Part shown: piece by piece, positions 1 through 7,500 of the stretch | Position numbering within the stretch: the stretch's first letter is position 1 | Layout: each line of letters begins with the position of its first letter | Assembly: GCA_002696885.1 (NCBI GenBank) | Contig: NZSO01000022.1 | Span: 1 to 9,967, forward strand | Origin: Verrucomicrobiales bacterium | Lineage (GTDB): Bacteria > Verrucomicrobiota > Verrucomicrobiia > Verrucomicrobiales > DEV007 | DNA: 9,967 bases | Direction: 5' to 3' | Translations under genes and position numbers: made by a program | Notes under the pieces: generated by a model | Database searches by the model: none | Seen by the model: only the letters and a program-made list of their open reading frames with translations | What the model was told of the DNA's origin: nothing

Positions 1-82
1 ATCATGAAAGTAAAAGTATACTTTTTGCTAAAACGAGTGTTTTTTTAAGTGGAAATCTATTTAAACATTAAGTGATCTAACT

Positions 83-95
83 AGATTTTAAATCT
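83..95. repeat. 13-base palindrome upstream of the VWA gene
   Basis: AGATTT-T-AAATCT is a perfect 6-base inverted repeat around one central base, ending 20 bases before the VWA start codon. It could be a binding site or part of the leader, but in AT-rich DNA such a palindrome can arise by chance. No convincing -35/-10 pair was found beside it. The rest of positions 1-115 holds no feature I can support. Confidence 0.2.
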
Positions 96-115
96 TTGAA
101 CATCTTCCTCCTTAG

Positions 116-1216
116 ATGGATTATAAAAAATATTCGAATCAAATATCCAGGGAAATGATTACTCCTCCTACCGGTCAAGTGAGGATTGGGCAATCACATA
201 AATCTGGAAGAAGGGCAAAGGTGTTTTCAATTATAATGTCACTTTTGTTGAATGGTGCTGTTTTGCTTTTGCTTATGTTGATAAGTATCTCTGTTTTTAA
301 ACAGGAGGTGGTCGAGCTGGTTCTTGAGTCTGGACCTAACGAGTCTAGAATTGATAACAGTAAAAAAGTTTTTCAGATCTCAAAAAAACAAAAGCCTCAG
401 CCTGCTAATGCATCAAATGCAGCTCCGGTTATATCATCAGTAACTTTTTCAAATGATGCAGTTTTTGCCATCGAAGATGATGGAGCTCTACAAGATTTTG
501 GACTTGGTGATGGATGGGGTAAAGGTGCTGATTTTGGATCAGGTCAAAAGGGAGGTAGTATTGGTTTTTTTGGTTCAAGATCAGTTGCAGAGAGGGTGGT
601 ATTCATTGTCGATGTTTCTGCATCGCTTTCTAAAATGCAATTTGGCATGATAAAGCAAGAACTAACTAAGTCACTTGACAGGTTGGCTCCATCAGTGGAG
701 TACCAAGTTATTTTCTTTTCTGGGCCTGCTTGGTTTGCTGATGATGAACAAAGTGTCAAAAATAGGATTCATACTATCCTACACGAGGGAAAAAAATATA
801 TTTGGAATACTCAAGGTGGAGCAAGCAAATATTATATAGAGTCAGGTGGAGAACTGTACTCCTCATCTTGGATTAAAGCCAGCCAGAGAAATATCAGAAA
901 AACAATTAATAGAGTTGAGTTAGTTAATAAGTCTTTTGGAACGGATTGGAGGCATCCTCTAAAGATGGCATTAAATATGGATCCTTCTCCCGACGTGGTA
1001 TATTTTCTTACGGATGGAGTTGTAGGTAACGGTCAACAAGCGGTTGATGAGGTTATCAAAATGAACAGGAGAGGGCCTCGAGCCAAAATTTTTACTATCT
1101 CAATGATGCAACCTAAAGCGGAAGATCTATTAAAGGATTTGGCCGACCGCTCTGGTGGTGATTTTTCTGTAGTGCTTGAGAATGGGGAAGTTAAAAAAAC
1201 AAAGGGTAAAAAGTAA
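116..1216 (+). CDS. Membrane-anchored von Willebrand factor A (VWA) domain protein
   Basis: This is a 366-residue protein with a basic N-terminus (residues 1-36), one hydrophobic segment (about 37-61) and a large, probably periplasmic, remainder. A glycine-rich stretch (127-154) ending in 'FFG' leads into a VWA fold. The metal-site (MIDAS) residues are all visible: D166, S168 and S170 in DVSAS, T276 in FGTDW and D300 in LTDG. The distance from D166 to T276 is long because of an aromatic and Ser/Gly-rich insert (about 222-262). The start is secure at its upstream limit, since an in-frame TAG lies directly before the ATG. Proteins of this style in Verrucomicrobiota and Planctomycetes often sit beside ExbB/ExbD (TolQ/TolR-like) genes, but the upstream neighbour is outside the window. 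VWA domains usually bind protein partners through Mg2+; the ligand here is unknown. The C-terminus is lysine-rich. Confidence 0.88.
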   Translation: MDYKKYSNQISREMITPPTGQVRIGQSHKSGRRAKVFSIIMSLLLNGAVLLLLMLISISVFKQEVVELVLESGPNESRIDNSKKVFQISKKQKPQPANASNAAPVISSVTFSNDAVFAIEDDGALQDFGLGDGWGKGADFGSGQKGGSIGFFGSRSVAERVVFIVDVSASLSKMQFGMIKQELTKSLDRLAPSVEYQVIFFSGPAWFADDEQSVKNRIHTILHEGKKYIWNTQGGASKYYIESGGELYSSSWIKASQRNIRKTINRVELVNKSFGTDWRHPLKMALNMDPSPDVVYFLTDGVVGNGQQAVDEVIKMNRRGPRAKIFTISMMQPKAEDLLKDLADRSGGDFSVVLENGEVKKTKGKK

Positions 1217-1227
1217 ATTTTGGTCAA

Positions 1228-3018
1228 TTATTTTTGCTCTTCTTCCTCTCTGGTGGACTTAATGTAGAGTTCTCGGAGTTGTTTGAAGTCAACTGATGAA
1301 GGGCTTGCCGACATAAGGTCAATGCCTCGGTTGTTTTTTGGAAAAGCAATTACTTCTCTAATGCTTTCCTCTCCAGCTATTAGCATTACTAATCTGTCAA
1401 ATCCTAGAGCTACTCCTCCATGAGGTGGAGCACCAAAGCTAAATGCATCAAGAAGATGGCCAAATTCCTCAGAGGCTTGTTGTTCATCAATACCTAATGC
1501 TGAAAACATTTTGCTTTGAAGTGAACTTTCATGAATTCTAATTGAGCCACCACCTATCTCATTGCCATTCAAAACAACGTCATAGGCCTCAGCTCGAATC
1601 TCTCCAAATTTTGATTCATCATCAAGCAGATGTTCGTCTTCCTTTTTGGGCCTTGTGAAGGGGTGATGAACAGCATTCCATTTACCAGTTTCCTTGTCCT
1701 TTGATAAGAGAGGGAAGTCTGTTACCCAAAGGAAGTTTAGTGATGGGTCGTTTTTGGTGATTTCCAGATACTGGGAGCATTCTAAGCGTATTCTTCCCAA
1801 GACCTCGCACACAGTTGGCCAATCGCCAGCTCCAAATAATATAAGGTCTCCCTCTTCAATTGACATTGCTTTTGAGAGCGCCTCTTTTTCTTCTTCTGAG
1901 AAGAATTTAACAATTGGAGATTTCCATTCACCGTCTTCAACTTTTATAAATGCTAAGCCTTTTGCTCCATGAAGTTGAGCTGTTTCTGTTAGATGATTCA
2001 TTTGACCTGTGGTTACACAGGCAAAATTCTTTGCGTTAATCGCTTTTACGACGCCTCCGTCTTTAATGGCTCCACTAAAAACTTTAAATTCACTTTTTGA
2101 GAAAGTTTCACCAAGATCGATGAGCTCCATTCCAAAACGAGTGTCGGGTTTGTCACTCCCGAATCGGTTCATTGCTTGATCATATGTTAATCGTTGGAAA
2201 GGCAAGGTGATCGATGCTTCTATAGATTCGTTAAAGCTTCTTTGAAGAAGGCCTTCGACAAGATTTATTATGTCTTCTGTGGTGACGAAAGAAGCCTCGA
2301 TATCAACTTGAGTAAATTCTGGCTGACGGTCAGCTCTCAAATCCTCATCTCTAAAGCATCTTGCTATTTGAAAATATTTCTCTACTCCCGCAACTTGGAG
2401 AAGCTGTTTGTATTGTTGTGGGGCCTGAGGAAGCGCATAAAACTTTCCAGGGTTTAATCTTGAAGGAACAAGAAAATCTCTAGCTCCTTCGGGGGTGCTC
2501 TTGCTTAAGATAGGTGTTTCAATTTCAAGAAACCCAGCCTCATCAAGAAAATCTCGGCACGATTTTGCAACTCGATGCCGGATTTTTAGATTACGAGCCA
2601 TTCTTTCCCTTCTTAAATCTAGATATCTGTGTTTGAGTCTGATGTCTTCATTGGAAAGTTCTTTATCCAGTTGGAAAGGTAAGACTTCGGACTTATTAAT
2701 GATCTCCAAGGAGTTTGCAACAAGTTCAATTTCACCAGTTTCGATATTTGGGTTAACTGTGGATTGACCTTCAACTTCGGGCCGCTCTGAAACAATGCCG
2801 GTGACTCTCACTATATCTTCTTGACGCAAGGTATGAGAAAGTTTTGCGGCTTCAGCATCTTCTTCACTTCTAAAAACAGCCTGTGTGATACCTTCTCTAT
2901 CTCTAACATCAATAAAAATGACACCGTGATGGTCTCGTTTGGTGTTAACCCAACCAATTATTGTGGCTGTTTGGCCTATATGGTCTTTACGTAGTTCGTT
3001 GCAGTTGTGGGTTCGCAT
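1228..3018 (-). CDS. aspS: Aspartate--tRNA ligase (bacterial type, probably non-discriminating Asp/Asn)
   Basis: This 596-residue class II synthetase attaches Asp to tRNA in the cytoplasm; E. coli AspRS is about 590 residues. In order it shows an N-terminal OB-fold anticodon-binding domain (about 1-105, GWVNTKRDHHG then VRDREG), the start of the catalytic core (FLEIETPILSKSTPEGARDF, 163-182), motif 2 (FRDEDLRADRQPEFTQ, 222-237), the bacterial GAD insertion domain (about 300-410), HHPFT (451-455) and motif 3 (GVALGFDRLVML, 535-546). The ATG at 3018-3016 is preferred because it begins with the family's usual MRTH.C..LR. The longer frame from 3060 would add 14 unconserved residues and overlap hisS. 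Position 30 is His; in Pseudomonas aeruginosa AspRS the matching His31 is linked to charging both tRNA(Asp) and tRNA(Asn), while E. coli has Leu30. It lies 19 bases downstream of hisS, probably in one transcript. No Shine-Dalgarno sequence is visible. Confidence 0.97.
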   Translation of the reverse strand: MRTHNCNELRKDHIGQTATIIGWVNTKRDHHGVIFIDVRDREGITQAVFRSEEDAEAAKLSHTLRQEDIVRVTGIVSERPEVEGQSTVNPNIETGEIELVANSLEIINKSEVLPFQLDKELSNEDIRLKHRYLDLRRERMARNLKIRHRVAKSCRDFLDEAGFLEIETPILSKSTPEGARDFLVPSRLNPGKFYALPQAPQQYKQLLQVAGVEKYFQIARCFRDEDLRADRQPEFTQVDIEASFVTTEDIINLVEGLLQRSFNESIEASITLPFQRLTYDQAMNRFGSDKPDTRFGMELIDLGETFSKSEFKVFSGAIKDGGVVKAINAKNFACVTTGQMNHLTETAQLHGAKGLAFIKVEDGEWKSPIVKFFSEEEKEALSKAMSIEEGDLILFGAGDWPTVCEVLGRIRLECSQYLEITKNDPSLNFLWVTDFPLLSKDKETGKWNAVHHPFTRPKKEDEHLLDDESKFGEIRAEAYDVVLNGNEIGGGSIRIHESSLQSKMFSALGIDEQQASEEFGHLLDAFSFGAPPHGGVALGFDRLVMLIAGEESIREVIAFPKNNRGIDLMSASPSSVDFKQLRELYIKSTREEEEQK

Positions 3019-3037
3019 TTTAAATAATGTATTGGTA

Positions 3038-4327
3038 TTAAGAAAATAAAGGGGGATCAAGAGGAGATTTAATGATTGTCTCTACAGTTTTAGAAATGTC
3101 GTCTATGTTAACGACTTGCTCGGTCTTGTTAAATAAATCTTTGACCGTAACCTCAGGAAATTCTCTCCCAATGATGATTGCAGTTCTAGCTTTCAGGTTT
3201 TCGGCACTGCTAAACTGTTTGGCAACTTTAACTTGGGCTAACGAGTGAACAGTTTTGAAACCACTATTTCGAAGTTCCTGAAGAGTTTTGATTGCTTCTG
3301 TTCTTTTATTCTCGTCGGCTATTACTAAATAAACATCGGCACAATCGTTCACTGCCAAGTGATTTAACAGTTTGGAATTGGCAGCTTTAGTGCTTTTGAT
3401 AAGATCTGAAATCACTACATCTCCCATGGCAAATCCACAAGCAGGTATGTCAGTTGCTCCATCACTAATAACCGAACATAGCTTATCATATCTACCACCT
3501 CCAGCCACTGCTCTCATGTTCTTTTTGGTGTCGAATACTTCAAAAACTGTACCCGTATAATATGCTAGGCCTCTGACAACGTTTAAATCAATTTTAACAA
3601 AATCGGAAAGCCCTCGGGCTTTGAGGTTATCAAGAATATTGTGGAAATGAGATTTTTCGTGATTGGTATTAATGAAGTTGTTTACTGATTCTAAGGAAGT
3701 GCCCAAGGTTTGAAGATCTTTTTGAGTCTTTTCAGGATTCTGCCTTTCAAGTTTATCAATTGTTTGTAGAAAACTTTCCTGAGAATCTTCGCTTATAGAT
3801 TCAGAATTTAGAAAGTCTAACCATACTTCTCGATCACTTAGCCTTATTACAAAATCATTGTTTGTAAATCCCATCGAACGCATGATGTCTATGGCGAATG
3901 AAATAATTTCGGCATCTGCCTCCTTCGATTTTTCCCCCAAAATGTCAGTGTTAAGCTGATAGAATTCTCGTGTTCTCCCTTTTTGAGGTTTTTCATATCT
4001 AAAAAATTGGCCAATGCCATACCATCTAAGGGGTTTTTTGTAATCTCTCTGTCTTGCAACTGCCATTCTTGCAAGTGTCGGAGTAAGTTCTGGTCTCATT
4101 GCTACTGAGCGTTCACCACGATCCTCAAAATGAAATAATTGCGTTAATATTTCATCGCCACTCTTTTTCTTGTATAATTCGGTAGGCTCAAGGATGGGAC
4201 CGTCATATTCATGAAAACCATAGATTGCAGAAACATCTCTCCACTTAGAAAAGATATAATTTCTCACCGCGCAATCTTCAGGGAAAAAGTCTCTAAAGCC
4301 TGGCAATCTTTGTATTTTTTCAGCCAT
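3038..4327 (-). CDS. hisS: Histidine--tRNA ligase
   Basis: This 429-residue class II synthetase charges tRNA(His) and has a typical HisRS length. Visible landmarks are the N-terminal LPGFRDFFPED (8-18), motif 1 region GPILEPTELY (43-52), MRPELTPTLARM (77-89), motif 2 (FFRYEKPQKGRTREF, 108-122), the histidine-specific HisA motif RGLAYYTGTVFE (252-263), the HisB/glycine-rich AGGGRYD (275-281) and a C-terminal anticodon-binding domain (about 328-420). HisA reads RGLA where most bacterial enzymes read RGLD; from memory, plant organellar-type HisRS share the Ala, so this looks like a subfamily trait rather than damage. It is the first gene of the leftward hisS-aspS unit, a pairing seen in many bacteria. 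The ATG gives the conserved N-terminus, but the leader just upstream lacks a Shine-Dalgarno sequence. Confidence 0.97.
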   Translation of the reverse strand: MAEKIQRLPGFRDFFPEDCAVRNYIFSKWRDVSAIYGFHEYDGPILEPTELYKKKSGDEILTQLFHFEDRGERSVAMRPELTPTLARMAVARQRDYKKPLRWYGIGQFFRYEKPQKGRTREFYQLNTDILGEKSKEADAEIISFAIDIMRSMGFTNNDFVIRLSDREVWLDFLNSESISEDSQESFLQTIDKLERQNPEKTQKDLQTLGTSLESVNNFINTNHEKSHFHNILDNLKARGLSDFVKIDLNVVRGLAYYTGTVFEVFDTKKNMRAVAGGGRYDKLCSVISDGATDIPACGFAMGDVVISDLIKSTKAANSKLLNHLAVNDCADVYLVIADENKRTEAIKTLQELRNSGFKTVHSLAQVKVAKQFSSAENLKARTAIIIGREFPEVTVKDLFNKTEQVVNIDDISKTVETIIKSPLDPPLFS

Positions 4328-4550
4328 TTTTGAACTGTAGCCGTCAAAGTTGGATGATTAGCGACGAAATTCAACTGTTTTGACAGAAGAGCTCACTTTC
4401 AAAGCTGATATTTCGATAATTTAATGAATAGTTAACTATGGTCAGATAATGGTTAACTTAGGAATCTATTATATAAGTCATAACGAATTATTATAGTTAG
4501 GTTGCCCCACCTCTTATTAAAGTTTTTTTATAAACCAACAAGTTTTACAT
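4328..4550. promoter_or_regulatory. Divergent intergenic region between hisS-aspS and the giant surface-protein gene
   Basis: These 223 bases separate two divergently oriented start codons, so promoters for both directions should lie here. The sequence is strongly AT-rich. Candidate elements on the plus strand are TTGACA at 4380-4385 (a perfect -35 hexamer, but without a good -10 at 16-18 bases) and TATTAT at 4467-4472 or TATAAG at 4472-4477 as -10-like boxes. On the minus strand there is TATAAT at 4495-4490. None forms a full, well-spaced sigma-70 pair, so I assign no exact promoter. CTGT-TTTG-ACAG at 4375-4386 is a short inverted repeat. No T-box, riboswitch or RNA gene was recognised. Confidence 0.5.
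4431..4457. repeat. Paired GTTAAC palindromes, 21 bases apart
   Basis: Two identical 6-base palindromes, GTTAAC at 4431-4436 and 4452-4457, are separated start to start by exactly 21 bases, about two turns of B-DNA. Both are followed by T, and the second sits just upstream of the -10-like TATTAT/TATAAG boxes at 4467-4477. The arrangement would suit a regulator binding one face of the helix. GTTAAC is short and AT-rich, so coincidence remains possible; it also occurs near 9867. Confidence 0.3.
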
Positions 4551-7500
4551 ATGGAGTTAGAATTTATTAGCCCACAAGAACGTCGTTTTCTTAAGTATAC
4601 TCTTTGTGCATTTTTTTTAATTTGTTCTTTTTGGATGCACATCACCGATGTTTTCTCAACTCCCGTTATTAATGAAGTTGTCGCATTGAATCGATCCACT
4701 CTTTATGATGAAGATGCTGAATCATCAGATTGGATAGAGATATTTAATCCCAATAAAGATTCGATTAATCTTGAGGGCTATTATTTAACGGATGATCAAA
4801 GTGATTTAAAAAAGTGGAGGTTTCCGAATTCTCTTTTGGCATCTGGTGAATATGTGATTGTTTTCGCTTCTGGAAAAGACCGAGACGAGGGAGAGCTTCA
4901 CGCTAACTTCAAGATTTCTAAAACAGGAGGGTATCTTGGTTTGGTTGACCCTGACGGTGAAACTGTCATATCAGAAATAAGTGATCTTCCTCCTCAATTT
5001 GAGGATTTTTCATATGGAATAAAATCAAACAGCACCAGTTTTTCCAAGGTTCTAGTGAGAGAAGGCGATGCATGCAAAATATTAGTTCCAACAAGAGATA
5101 TAGGTACAACATGGAGAACTCTGAATTTTAATGATCAAACATGGTCAGATGCTACCACTGGAATTGGATATGAAAGATCTAGTGGATATCAAAACTTAAT
5201 TGGCGCTGGTGGTGATATTGAAGACGAAACATATGATAAAAATTCCACTGCCTATATAAGAATTCCATTTTTTGTTGAATCAATAAAAGGGTTATCCAGT
5301 CTCGTGTTCAGAATGAAATATGACGACGGCTTTATTGCTTACATCAATGGAACAGAAATAGCTTCTGGTAACAAACCAACAACACCGGCATGGAACTCAG
5401 ATGCCAGAACGGATCATCCAGACGACCAAGCGTTGCAATTTGTTGATACTGATCTCTCGGCTCAATCATCGCAACTTATTACTCAGGGTAACAACCTGTT
5501 AGCTATACATTTAATGAACGGAGACGATAGAAGTTCTGACTTGTTAGCTTTGCCTCGTCTTGAAGCTCAGTTTATTATTGAACCTGATGAAGGAGTTGAA
5601 CCGCAACCAGCTCAGTTTGATTATTTTCAAGAGCCAAGCCCTGGAAAAAATAATGGTTTCCAACCAGGTTTACCCGCTGGAGCTGTTGAAATCTCTGAGC
5701 CGGGCAGAGGTTTTACGGGAAATCTTTTAGTTCGGTTGTCAACAGAATCTGCTGATGCAAAAATTCGATACACGACAGATGGTTCAATGCCAACTGAATC
5801 TTCGACATTGTTCAATGGTAATGGAATTAATATTCAGAATTCTACAATGCTTCTTGCTCGGTCTTTTGAAGATGGGCTTACGGCAGGTCCAGTGTCCGAG
5901 GCTGGTTACATAAAGCTATCATCAGATGCACAGAGATTTGATTCTAATTTACCTGTAGTCATTATGGAGCGCTTTTCCAATGGCGGAAGTACAGCCGCCA
6001 ACGGTAAAACATTTACTTTTTTTGCATTTTTTGAGCCTGACTCGCAGACAGGTAGAACAACACTAAATGCCGCTTACAGCCTGGGAACTCGTGGAGGGTG
6101 GAAGGTTAGAGGTTCTTCATCTTCTGGGTTTAGTAAAAAAGCCTACTCGATCGAAGCATGGAATGAGTTAAATAAAAATAAAAACATATCGCCTCTTGGG
6201 TTTCCCGAGGAATCGGATTTTATCCTTAATGCAAGATCAGTTTATGATCGCAGTTTGATGAGAAATGCATTTATTTACGAATTAAGTAATCAGGTTGGTA
6301 GATATGCTGTAAGGACAAAGTTTGTAGAGCTTTTCAAAAACGATAATGGTGGTTCTTTAAGTTATAGTAATGACTATGACGGAGTTTACACTTTCATGGA
6401 GAAAGTTTCCCGCGATGAAGAACGGGTTGATATTGAGAGATTAACAAACAATGCAACAGAAGAGCCCGAAATAACAGGAGGGTATATTCTTAAAGTTGAT
6501 CGTCTTGATCCAGGTGATTCAGGTTTGAGGGCTGGTGGACAAACACTTGGGTGGGTTTATCCCAAGGAAGATGATGTAACTAGCGAACAAGTTGATTGGG
6601 TAAGAAATTACATCAATGAAATGAGTTCAGCTTTAGGCACTGAAAATTATGATGATTACATTGATACACTTTCTTGGGTTGATCATCATTTGTTGAATGT
6701 TTTAACTCTTAACGCGGACGCATTAAGGCTATCGACTTTTTTTCATAAGAAAAAAAATTCAAAACTTGAATTTGGTCCGATTTGGGATTTTGACCGCTCA
6801 ATGGAATCTACAGATGGACGTGATAATAATCCATCAACCTGGTCAGGAGGAACTGCTTATTTCACTTTTCCATGGTGGGGTACATTGTTTGAAAATGAAA
6901 ACTTTTGGCAAGTGTACATAGACCGTTATTTTGAGCTGAGAAGGGGGGCGTTCGCCACTTCAAATATTCATTCAATTATTGATCAGATGGCAAGTGAACT
7001 TAACGAGGCTCAGGCTAGAAATTTTCGAAGATGGTCTGATCAGCCAAGATTTGGGGGGTACCGAGGAGAAGTTGATCATTTAAAAGAATGGTTAGGTACC
7101 CGACTTGATTGGATGGATAAGCAATTTGCCCCTGTGCCAATAACTAACAGGTCGTCTGGAGTTTATCCTGCTGGTACAACAATCAGCCTAAATGCAAACC
7201 TCACAGCAAATCAGAATATTTATTATACTCTTGATGGTACAGATCCAAGACCCCCAGATGAATCTAATAAGCTAGATGGAACAGTAATTATCGATGAGAA
7301 TAATGCAGTAAAAGTATTTGTTCCAAATTCTAATATTGGAACCTCTTGGTATAGAGAGATGAATTTCAATGACAACTCATGGATTTCGGGTCGAAATGGA
7401 GTGGGGTATGAGAGGAGTAATGGCTATGAACCATACATCAATGTAGACGTTGATGATCAGATGAGGGGAAGAACTTCATGTTATGTAAGAATTAAGTTTG

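Noticed and set aside
3..71. Open frame of 22 codons ending in TAA at 69-71 that might be the tail of an upstream gene (a second frame ends at 46-48).
   Set aside because: Too short to recognise, and two frames are open at the edge; nothing chooses between them.
81..118. On the minus strand, AAGGAGGAAG just before an ATG looks like a perfect ribosome binding site.
   Set aside because: It would open only an 8-codon frame (MFKDLKSS), the spacing to the ATG is too short, and it overlaps the VWA start; it is the complement of a pyrimidine tract.
3019..3060. Upstream extension of aspS to the ATG at 3060.
   Set aside because: The 14 added residues are not part of the AspRS family and would overlap the end of hisS; MRTH at 3018 matches the family N-terminus.
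4375..4386. CTGTTTTGACAG as a LexA/SOS box.
   Set aside because: The spacer is 4 bases rather than the 8 of the E. coli box, the SOS motif in this lineage is unknown, and neither neighbour is a typical SOS gene.
4380..4420. TTGACA at 4380 with GATAAT at 4415 as a sigma-70 promoter.
   Set aside because: The spacer would be 29 bases, far from the usual 16-18; no well-spaced -10 is present.
4551..4635. Giant protein as a lipoprotein (Cys residues at 19 and 25 in the hydrophobic segment).
   Set aside because: The residues before both cysteines (YTL and FLI) do not fit a lipobox, which needs a small residue directly before Cys.
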